From Candidatus Nomurabacteria bacterium RIFCSPLOWO2_12_FULL_46_14 (GTDB lineage: Bacteria > Patescibacteriota > Minisyncoccia > Phycocordibacterales > UBA9973), in assembly GCA_001786225.1 (NCBI GenBank), contig MFVV01000015.1:1-7387 (forward strand): a DNA stretch of 7,387 bases. Direction: 5' to 3'. How positions within the stretch are numbered: the stretch's first letter is position 1; each line of letters opens with the position of its first letter. The notes below the pieces were generated by a model, which was not told where the DNA came from, ran no database searches, and saw nothing but the letters and a program-made list of their open reading frames with translations. A program made the translations under genes and the position numbers. Shown here piece after piece: positions 1 through 6,453 of the stretch.

Positions 1-56
1 CTTCGTTGACTCGGACAAACTGGAGCGCCTTCGTTGACTCGGACAAACTGGAGCGC
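1..56. repeat. Perfect 28-bp tandem duplication at the window edge
   Basis: Bases 1-28 and 29-56 are identical, each beginning CTTCGTTGAC and ending CTGGAGCGC. Because 28 is not a multiple of three, the two copies are read in different frames. The second copy encodes FVDSDKLER in the pyrD frame and continues into conserved dihydroorotate dehydrogenase sequence. The first copy would encode the same peptide one frame away. A true duplication would therefore frameshift pyrD. A perfect repeat exactly at the sequence end is more easily explained as an assembly artefact at a contig terminus. The repeat is directly visible; its cause is inference. Confidence 0.9.
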
Positions 57-530
57 TTAATGCAAAAACTCGACACTATCTACACATCCAAACCAGTATT
101 TATTAAATTCTCGCCAGACTTGTCAACCTGGCAGGTTGACGACTTACTTGCGATCGCGCGTCGGCACAGAATTCACGGTATTATCTGTACCAATTTGACC
201 AAAAAAAGAGATAATCCAAAAATAGCGGATAAAAATGTTCCGGAAAAAGGCGGCCTTTCCGGCAAAGTGGTAGAGGACTTGGCGGACGCAATGCTCGCCT
301 ATATTTATAAAAAAGAAGGCGGTAGGTTTGTTCTCGTCGGTTGCGGTGGGGTTTTTACCGCCGAGGACGCTTACAAGAAAATCCGCCTCGGCGCGTCTTT
401 GGTCCAGCTGATTACCGGCATGATTTTTGAAGGGCCGCAAGTAATTTCAGAAATAAATCAAGGGCTGGCCCGACTGCTCCGACGGGATGGTTTTAGAACT
501 ATAAGGGATGCTATTGGCGTTGATAATTGA
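3..530 (+). CDS. pyrD: Dihydroorotate dehydrogenase, C-terminal part (5'-truncated)
   Basis: This enzyme oxidises dihydroorotate to orotate with FMN, the fourth step of pyrimidine synthesis. Only the C-terminal half of the TIM barrel is present. Visible family motifs are KPVFIKFSPDLS (about 90-125), with the FMN-contacting lysine in FIK; ICTNLT; GGLSGK (about 249-266); and the phosphate-binding stretch VGCGGVFTAEDAYKKIR followed by GASLVQLITG. The pattern GGLSG...EDAYKKIR.GASLVQL resembles class 2 (quinone-linked, membrane-associated) enzymes, but the N-terminal segment and catalytic base that would settle the class are missing, so the electron acceptor is open. The frame is open to the left edge. 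A TTG at 6 could be called as a start but is almost certainly false, because homology begins only at about base 30, inside the second copy of the 28-bp repeat. The gene ends TGA followed directly by TAG. The next gene starts 12 nt downstream. Confidence 0.93.
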   Translation, partial: SLTRTNWSAFVDSDKLERLMQKLDTIYTSKPVFIKFSPDLSTWQVDDLLAIARRHRIHGIICTNLTKKRDNPKIADKNVPEKGGLSGKVVEDLADAMLAYIYKKEGGRFVLVGCGGVFTAEDAYKKIRLGASLVQLITGMIFEGPQVISEINQGLARLLRRDGFRTIRDAIGVDN

Positions 531-542
531 TAGAATACTCTT

Positions 543-1520
543 ATGGAAAAGAACATTTTTATCACCAGAAAGATTCCGGATATAGGAATAAACATGCTTC
601 GGTCTAAGGGGTATAAAGTGGAAGTTAACTTAAGTGAAAATATTCCCAATCAAAAACAAATTATTAAACTGCTTAAAAAGAAGCCTTACGACGCGGTTAT
701 AACTTTACTTACCGACCGCATAGACGAAACGGTCTTTGACGCCCTGCCGGGAATAAAAATGTACGCCAATTACGCCACTGGCTACGACAATATTGATGCG
801 GCCGAGGCGGGGAAACGCGACATCACTGTCGCCAACGCGCCGGGGGCTTTATCCAGCACCGCGGTGGCCGAGCACACCATTGCCTTGATGCTCTCTCTCG
901 CCAAGCGCCTAGGGGAAGCAGATGCTTTCGTCAAAGCGGGCAGATACCGCGGCTGGTCCCCCACCCATTTTATGGATATGGAACTTGGCGGCAAAACTCT
1001 CGGGCTTATCGGCGCCGGCCGCATTGGCGGGCAAGTGGCCCGCTTTGCCACGGGCTTGGGTCTCCGGGTTATTTATTACGATGTCAAGCGCAACGAGCAA
1101 TTTGAAAAAGAAAGCGGCGCCCTGTATCAGGGGAGTTTGGACGAAGTTTTGAAGCAGGCCGATTTTGTCAGTCTGCATGTGCCATTTTTGCCCGCGACCC
1201 GGCATTTGATAAATGAAGAGAATCTTGGGCTAATGAAACCCGCCGCTTTCTTAATCAACACTTCTCGCGGGGGGGTGGTGGACGAGCGGGCGCTGGAGAG
1301 GGCATTGAAGAATAAAGTTATCGCCGGCGCCGGTTTGGATGTGTTTGAATTTGAGCCTAAAATTTCACGGGGCTTGCGCAAGCTCCCGAATGTCGTCCTG
1401 ACCCCCCACATCGCCTCTGCCAGCCGCGAGGCCAGAGAGGAGATGTCGGAGATTGCCGCCAACAACGTCATTGATTTTCTTGAAGGCCGGATACCAAGAA
1501 ATATAGTAAATGAAAAATAA
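543..1520 (+). CDS. D-2-hydroxyacid dehydrogenase, glyoxylate/hydroxypyruvate reductase type
   Basis: A full-length 325-residue protein, the usual size for the family. It is likely cytosolic and reduces glyoxylate to glycolate and/or hydroxypyruvate to D-glycerate. The split catalytic domain (about 1-100 and 295-325) surrounds a Rossmann domain with GAGRIGG (157-163). Asp180 at the end of the second beta strand (VIYYD) favours NAD(H) over NADP(H). The catalytic triad is recognisable: Arg242 in NTSRGGVVDE, Glu271 in DVFEFEP and His289 in TPHIAS. The spacing matches my memory of archaeal glyoxylate reductase. The subfamily cannot be fixed from sequence alone, since phosphoglycerate or D-lactate dehydrogenases share the fold, but there is no ACT domain as in many SerA proteins. 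The glycerate 2-kinase immediately downstream, overlapping by 11 nt, makes D-glycerate the most likely product. No Shine-Dalgarno precedes the ATG. An earlier start is not expected, because MEKNIFITRKIP matches the normal family N-terminus. Confidence 0.93.
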   Translation: MEKNIFITRKIPDIGINMLRSKGYKVEVNLSENIPNQKQIIKLLKKKPYDAVITLLTDRIDETVFDALPGIKMYANYATGYDNIDAAEAGKRDITVANAPGALSSTAVAEHTIALMLSLAKRLGEADAFVKAGRYRGWSPTHFMDMELGGKTLGLIGAGRIGGQVARFATGLGLRVIYYDVKRNEQFEKESGALYQGSLDEVLKQADFVSLHVPFLPATRHLINEENLGLMKPAAFLINTSRGGVVDERALERALKNKVIAGAGLDVFEFEPKISRGLRKLPNVVLTPHIASASREAREEMSEIAANNVIDFLEGRIPRNIVNEK

Positions 1521-2778
1521 CTGGATTAAAAACTTTAATGCTCTTGCTCTCTCTCCAAACCGCCGGACTATTTTAGAAATAATAAATACCGGGCTAGGAG
1601 CTATTGATACAGAAAAAGTAATGCGTGATTCTATTTTACTTGAGGGGGACGTGCTCAAGATAAAGAATCAGAGTTTTGATTTGACTCAATTTAAAAAAAT
1701 AAAAGTAGTTGGTTGCGGCAAGGCGGCGCCACGAGCGGCATTCGCGCTGGAAGATATATTAGGGGACAAAATAAGCGAGGGGGCAGTGATTGGCCTGGAA
1801 AAAGTCGCCACTAAAATTATCCGGAGCTTTGTCGGAACTCATCCCAAACCTTCGGAGGAAAATAGAGAGGCGGGGAAGAGAATATATGAGATGGCAGAAG
1901 ATGCGAACGAAGATGATTTGGTCATTGTAATTGTCTCCGGCGGGGGTTCTTCGCTCTTGTGTTATCCGGAGAGTGAGTATAAGCAAGGCGCTGTTTTGTA
2001 TGAAAATTTTCTTAAGTCCGGACAAACTATTGTTGAAATAAATACCGTCCGCAAACACCTCTCTGCGCTAAAGGGCGGGGGATTGGCCAAAGTAGCTTAC
2101 CCGGCGACCGTCGTCGGACTTATCTTCTCCGATATCCCGGGCGATAAGTTTGCGGACGTGGCTTCCGGGCCGACCTATAAAGACATAACCGCCATAGAAG
2201 ACGCTAAAAAAATTATTTTGGAAAATAATTTAGGGGAATACGAACTCTTGGAAACGCCCAAAGAAGACAAATATTTTGAAAAAGTGGAAAATTTCGTTTT
2301 GGTTTCCGGCACAACCGCGCTCACCGCCATGGCCGCGAGCGCTCGGGAGCTTGGTCTAGAGGCGGATGTCATTTCCGAGCCCCTGTATGATGAAGTTGTT
2401 CCGGCGCTAGAAAAAATATTTGCAAGAAAAAAGAATGGCCGGGCGGTTCTGGTTTCCGGCGAACCGCGCCTCAAGGTCCGCGCCGGCGCTGGAGAGGGCG
2501 GCCGGAATTTGCATATGAGTCTGGAGGCCTTGAAGATGATAACTGGCGACTCGGTATTCGCCTCCTTCGCTTCGGATGGCCTGGACAACAGCGATGCCGC
2601 GGGGGGTATTGCCGACCTCCTTACTCTCCAAAAGATGAAGGATAAAAAAATTAGCCCGGAAGATTATCTGAATCGCTTTGACTCTTATCATGCATTTCTA
2701 AAATCCGGCGACCTGATTCTCACCGGCCCTACCGGCGCCAATGTTTCGGATTTAATGATACTTTTAGCGAATAAATAA
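1510..2778 (+). CDS. Glycerate 2-kinase (DUF4147/MOFRL, class II)
   Basis: ATP-dependent phosphorylation of D-glycerate to 2-phosphoglycerate; 422 residues, normal for the family. The N-terminal DUF4147 domain has VVGCGKAAPRAA (66-77), with Lys71 as the probable catalytic lysine. It continues with THPKPSEENREAG (110-122), VSGGGSSLL (142-150), EINTVRKHLSALKGGGLA (176-193) and SDIPGDKFADVASGPTY (207-223). The C-terminal MOFRL domain has SGEPRLKVRAGAGEGGRN (316-333), ASDGLDNSDAAGG (354-366) and TGPTGANVSDLMILL (405-419). These motifs separate it from the unrelated GarK/GlxK glycerate kinases. That this class mostly makes 2-phosphoglycerate is family knowledge. The ATG lies inside the 3' end of the reductase gene (11-nt overlap), indicating translational coupling, and the enolase that uses its product starts 3 nt after its stop. 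There is no visible Shine-Dalgarno. Confidence 0.94.
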   Translation: MKNNWIKNFNALALSPNRRTILEIINTGLGAIDTEKVMRDSILLEGDVLKIKNQSFDLTQFKKIKVVGCGKAAPRAAFALEDILGDKISEGAVIGLEKVATKIIRSFVGTHPKPSEENREAGKRIYEMAEDANEDDLVIVIVSGGGSSLLCYPESEYKQGAVLYENFLKSGQTIVEINTVRKHLSALKGGGLAKVAYPATVVGLIFSDIPGDKFADVASGPTYKDITAIEDAKKIILENNLGEYELLETPKEDKYFEKVENFVLVSGTTALTAMAASARELGLEADVISEPLYDEVVPALEKIFARKKNGRAVLVSGEPRLKVRAGAGEGGRNLHMSLEALKMITGDSVFASFASDGLDNSDAAGGIADLLTLQKMKDKKISPEDYLNRFDSYHAFLKSGDLILTGPTGANVSDLMILLANK

Positions 2779-2781
2779 AAA

Positions 2782-4005
2782 ATGGAAAATAAAATTACCA
2801 AAGTGTCTGCCGAAGAAATAAAAGATTCGCGGAGGAACTCGACGATAAAAGTAACGGCCTGGGCGGGCGATGCCTTCGGCAGTTTTGCCGTGCCCTCCGG
2901 AGCTTCTACTGGGATTCATGAGGCGCACGAATTAAGAGACGCTGATGGGAGAGGCGTAAATACCGCGATTACCAATGTGATAAATATTATTTCCCAGGCG
3001 CTCCAGGGCAAGGACGTTTTTAATCAGAGAGAGATAGACGATATTTTAATAAAACGAGACGGCACACCCAATAAGGACAACTTGGGGGGCAACGCCATGA
3101 TTGGTGCAAGTATTGCCTGCGCCAAACTGGCGGCCAGAATTTCCGGCCAAGAAACTTTTGAATATCTGCGAACTCTGGCGAACATTAAACCTTCCAAAGA
3201 GATTCCTTATTTGTATATGAATTTAATTAACGGCGGCAAGCATGCCAAAAATGATTTAGCTTTTCAGGAATATCACATCGTGCCGGAGACGGAAGACGCA
3301 GCGGAAGCCGTGAACATTGGGAAAAAAATACAGCACAGCCTAAAGGAGATTATTGCCGAAGAATTGGGCGAGAAATCTTTAGTCCTGGGCGACGAGGGCG
3401 GTTTCGCGCTCCAAACAAGCGATATCCGCAGGCCACTTATTTTTTTGAGCGAAGCGATAAAAAAGAATAATTTAAAAGACAAGGTTCGTCTGGCTCTGGA
3501 TGTCGCCGCCTCTGCATTTTATCAGGATGGAAAATATAAAGTTGAAGGTCGGGAACTGGCCAAAGAAGAACTGATGGACATTTATGATTCTCTAATCTCG
3601 GAATTTAAATTGCTTTCCATTGAAGACCCGTTTGAGGAAGAAGATTTTGAAAGCTTCCAGCAACTTAGCGAGAGCCATCCGGAACTTCTGGTGGTCGGCG
3701 ATGACTTAACCGTTACCAGTTTGTCGCGTTTGGAGAAGGCGATAGGGGATAAAAGTATAAACGCGATGATTATCAAGCCCAACCAAATCGGCACACTGAT
3801 GGAGATGTTGCAAACCATGAAATTAGCCAGAGAAAAAAAGATAGAACTCATAGTGAGCCATAGAAGCGGGGAAACGGAAGACGATTTTATCGCCGACCTC
3901 TCTTATGCTTTCGGAGTCTTCGGTCTTAAGGCCGGTTCTCCCATAAAACCGGAAAGAATGGTAAAATACCAGAGGTTGATAGAAATAAGCAAACATAATT
4001 CATAA
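2782..4005 (+). CDS. eno: Enolase (short, divergent)
   Basis: Interconverts 2-phosphoglycerate and phosphoenolpyruvate with Mg2+. At 407 residues it is slightly shorter than typical bacterial enolases (about 415-435). Catalytic and metal residues are all in place: the mobile-loop SGASTG (39-44), His154 in GGKHA, Gln162-Glu163, Glu205 in DEGGFA, metal ligands Asp240 (ALDVAAS), Glu281 (SIEDP) and the GDDL aspartates 307/308, Lys332 in IKPNQIG, His360 in SHRSGETED, and Lys383 in LKAGS. It should therefore be active. It departs from consensus elsewhere: the near-invariant N-terminal DSRGNPT reads DSRRNST (15-21), AASEFY reads AASAFY, and the final KTG..SR..R region reads KAGSPIKPER. The gene sits 3 nt behind glycerate 2-kinase and shares one base (TAATG) with the PEP synthase start, so coupled translation is likely. 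It has no upstream Shine-Dalgarno. It may be a lineage-specific enolase or a second copy beside a canonical one. Confidence 0.96.
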   Translation: MENKITKVSAEEIKDSRRNSTIKVTAWAGDAFGSFAVPSGASTGIHEAHELRDADGRGVNTAITNVINIISQALQGKDVFNQREIDDILIKRDGTPNKDNLGGNAMIGASIACAKLAARISGQETFEYLRTLANIKPSKEIPYLYMNLINGGKHAKNDLAFQEYHIVPETEDAAEAVNIGKKIQHSLKEIIAEELGEKSLVLGDEGGFALQTSDIRRPLIFLSEAIKKNNLKDKVRLALDVAASAFYQDGKYKVEGRELAKEELMDIYDSLISEFKLLSIEDPFEEEDFESFQQLSESHPELLVVGDDLTVTSLSRLEKAIGDKSINAMIIKPNQIGTLMEMLQTMKLAREKKIELIVSHRSGETEDDFIADLSYAFGVFGLKAGSPIKPERMVKYQRLIEISKHNS

Positions 4006-6410
4006 TGACCGACCAAAAAGATTTTGTCAGATGGTATGAGGATGTAGGCATTGATGATGTTGGGATAGTCGGCGGAAAAAATGCCGCCCTGGGCGAAATG
4101 TACCGAAAGTTGACGTCCCAAGGCGTGAATATTCCCGACGGCTTTGCCCTGACCGCGGATGCTTATCGCTATTTTTTCGCGGAGACCGGCTTGAATAAAA
4201 AAATAGAAAATATTCTTTCGGATTTGGACACCAAAAATATCAAAAATCTGCAGAGGAGAGGCAAGGAAGTCCGAGCCGCGATTCTCCAAGAAGAATTTCC
4301 GCCGCTTTTGCGCGAAGCGATTATTTCCGCCTATGCGGAATTGGAGAAAAAATACAATCGCCCCAAGGTAGATGTGGCGGTGCGTTCTTCGGCTACGGCG
4401 GAGGACCTGCCCGGAGCCTCTTTTGCTGGCCAGCAGGAAACATATCTTAATGTGCGAGGCACAGAAGAGCTTTTACTCGCCGCCCGCAAGTGTATCGCTT
4501 CTCTTTTCACCGACCGGGCCATATCTTACCGAGTGGACAAGGGCTTTTCCCATACCGAGGCGGCTCTTTCCGTGGGCGTGGAGCTCATGGTTCGTTCCGA
4601 CCAAGCTTCCTCTGGCGTGGCGTTTACCATAGACACGGAAACAGGTTTTGACCAAATTGTCATTATCAACAGCATTTATGGTTTAGGCGAATTTATTGTG
4701 CAGGGCATGGTGGTGCCGGATGAATTTGTGGTTTGGAAACCCGGCCTAGAGAAGGGACGGAATGCAATTATCGGCAAAAAATTGGGCAAGAAAAATATAA
4801 AATTAATTTATGCCAAAACCGGCACCAAGAAAGTGAATGTGGGGAAAGAAGACGCGCGTCGATTTTCGCTCTCGGATGAGGAGACGGTCAAACTCGCCAA
4901 GTGGTGTTTGCTGGTAGAAAAACATTTTTCGGAAAAGCGCAATCATTACCAACCGATGGATATAGAATGGGCCAAAGACGGGCGGACCGGCGAGCTCTTC
5001 ATCGTCCAGGCCCGGCCGGAAACGGTGCAGTCCGGCCAGGATAAAAACATAATCAAAGAATACAAACTCCAAAAAATCGCCGAAGTTTTGAGCCGGGGCA
5101 TTGCCGTCGGGTCAAAGATTGGCGCGGGTAAGGTTCGGGTTCTGCGCGACGCTAGGCATATCGGCGAATTCCAAAAAGGAGAAGTGCTGGTGACCGAGAT
5201 TACCGACCCGGATTGGGAGCCGATTATGAAGATAGCCGCGGCCATCGTCACCGACAAAGGCGGTCGGACTTCCCACGCGGCCATCGTTTCCCGAGAATTG
5301 GGTATTCCCTGCATAGTTGGCGCGAGTGACGCCACTAAAGTTCTAAAAGACGGTATGGAGGTTACCGTGGATTGCGCGAGCGGAGAAGTTGGCAATATTT
5401 ACCGCGGCCTCCTGCCCTTTGAAGTTCGGGAGCATAAGTTGGACCAGATACCCAAAATAAACACTAAGATTATGATGAATATCGGCTCTCCGGATGAGGC
5501 CTTCAAGAACCACAATCTGCCTGCGGAGGGTGTAGGCCTGGGGCGCTTGGAGTTCATTATCGCTTCGCGCATCCGGATTCATCCTAATGCGTTGATTGAT
5601 TACCCCAAACTCTTAGCGGATAAAAAAAATAAAGCCAGCCGAGAACTTGTCCGGCAGATAGATGAGGCAACTTTTTCTTATCCGGACAAAAAGGAATTTT
5701 ATGTCGCGGAACTGGCGAGGGGCATAGCCAAAATCGCGGCGGCTTTTTATCCCCATCCGGTAATTATCCGGTTTTCCGATTTTAAGACCAATGAATATAG
5801 CACTTTAATCGGAGGCAGTCTATATGAACCCAAAGAAGAAAATCCAATGCTGGGCTGGCGCGGCGCCTCCCGCTATTACGACCCAAAATTCAAAGAAGCT
5901 TTCGGCCTGGAATGCCGGGCGGTCAAGCGAGTCCGGGAAGATATGGGTTTAGACAACGTGGTGGTGATGATTCCGTTTTGCCGAACTCCCGAAGAAGGAA
6001 AGCAAGTGGTAGAAGTGATGAAAGAATTCAATCTCACCCGGACGGCGGACAATGGACTCAAAATTTACGTGATGTGTGAAATACCGTCCAATATTCTCTT
6101 GGCGGACGAATTTTTGGAAATTTTTGACGGCATGTCTATCGGCAGTAACGACCTGACCCAGCTCGCGCTTGGCCTGGACCGGGATTCCGGGATTGTCACC
6201 CACATAGCCAACGAAAATAACGAAGCGGTTAAAAAATTAATCCGGGAAATTATCGCCAAGTGCCGTGACAAAGGCAAATATGTGGGTATCTGCGGGCAGG
6301 CGCCTTCGGATTATCCAGAATTTGCCAAGTTCCTGATGCGAGAAGGCATTGAGAGTATTTCCCTTAACCCGGACACAGTTATTAAGACAATTCTTGCATT
6401 ATCGAATTAA
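4005..6410 (+). CDS. ppsA: Phosphoenolpyruvate synthase (pyruvate, water dikinase)
   Basis: Catalyses pyruvate + ATP + H2O <-> phosphoenolpyruvate + AMP + phosphate; cytosolic, 801 residues (family about 790-810). The N-terminal nucleotide-binding PPDK domain covers about 1-345, with GGKNAALGEM (23-32), VAVRSSATAEDLPGASFAGQ (125-143) and the end motif FIVQARPETV (332-341). The swivelling phosphohistidine domain (about 360-470) carries GGRTSHAAIVSRELGIPC, with phosphorylated His424. The C-terminal PEP/pyruvate TIM barrel (about 485-801) includes GVGLGRLEF, RFSDFKTNEY (589-598), SIGSNDLTQL (711-720) and GICGQAPSD with the catalytic Cys763. The SNDLTQL/GICGQ forms fit PEP synthase better than pyruvate phosphate dikinase. 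The start ATG overlaps the enolase stop by one base. It could run toward PEP (gluconeogenesis) or toward pyruvate in place of pyruvate kinase; sequence does not decide. It is followed by a hairpin at 6413-6445. Confidence 0.96.
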   Translation: MTDQKDFVRWYEDVGIDDVGIVGGKNAALGEMYRKLTSQGVNIPDGFALTADAYRYFFAETGLNKKIENILSDLDTKNIKNLQRRGKEVRAAILQEEFPPLLREAIISAYAELEKKYNRPKVDVAVRSSATAEDLPGASFAGQQETYLNVRGTEELLLAARKCIASLFTDRAISYRVDKGFSHTEAALSVGVELMVRSDQASSGVAFTIDTETGFDQIVIINSIYGLGEFIVQGMVVPDEFVVWKPGLEKGRNAIIGKKLGKKNIKLIYAKTGTKKVNVGKEDARRFSLSDEETVKLAKWCLLVEKHFSEKRNHYQPMDIEWAKDGRTGELFIVQARPETVQSGQDKNIIKEYKLQKIAEVLSRGIAVGSKIGAGKVRVLRDARHIGEFQKGEVLVTEITDPDWEPIMKIAAAIVTDKGGRTSHAAIVSRELGIPCIVGASDATKVLKDGMEVTVDCASGEVGNIYRGLLPFEVREHKLDQIPKINTKIMMNIGSPDEAFKNHNLPAEGVGLGRLEFIIASRIRIHPNALIDYPKLLADKKNKASRELVRQIDEATFSYPDKKEFYVAELARGIAKIAAAFYPHPVIIRFSDFKTNEYSTLIGGSLYEPKEENPMLGWRGASRYYDPKFKEAFGLECRAVKRVREDMGLDNVVVMIPFCRTPEEGKQVVEVMKEFNLTRTADNGLKIYVMCEIPSNILLADEFLEIFDGMSIGSNDLTQLALGLDRDSGIVTHIANENNEAVKKLIREIIAKCRDKGKYVGICGQAPSDYPEFAKFLMREGIESISLNPDTVIKTILALSN

Positions 6411-6445
6411 AAAGCTCCGTCGCTTATCTTCTAAGCGACAGAGCT
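6409..6445 (-). terminator. Hairpin with minus-strand terminator features
   Basis: Directly after the ppsA stop, 6413-6426 pairs with 6432-6445 around the 5-nt loop TCTTC. Read on the + strand the stem has one C x A mismatch (6418/6440) and no T-tract follows (CACAATAA). Read on the - strand the same pair becomes a G-U wobble, so the 14-bp stem is uninterrupted, and it runs into TTTTT (complement of 6409-6413). The structure therefore fits a rho-independent terminator for minus-strand transcripts. No minus-strand gene in this window would need it. It may instead be a dispersed hairpin repeat, or stabilise the 3' end of the ppsA mRNA. Its right arm holds the only GAG upstream of the next start codon. 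Confidence 0.6.
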
Positions 6446-6453
6446 CACAATAA

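Noticed and set aside
6..8. TTG as the true start of a complete 174-residue protein
   Set aside because: The family is much longer, the first nine codons lie in the out-of-frame repeat copy, and homology starts at about base 30; the gene is truncated at the window edge.
144..440. Minus-strand open frame of 98 codons opposite pyrD, and similar long antisense frames (for example 3903-4289 and 4946-5395)
   Set aside because: They are shadows of conserved + strand genes, show no recognisable domain and have no supporting context.
518..542. TTGATA/TAGAAT as a promoter for the hydroxyacid dehydrogenase
   Set aside because: The two boxes are far too close (a few nt instead of about 17) and the gap between genes is only 12 nt.
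6413..6445. Classic rho-independent terminator of the ppsA operon on the + strand
   Set aside because: No T-tract follows the stem on that strand and the stem contains a C x A mismatch; the terminator features exist only on the other strand.
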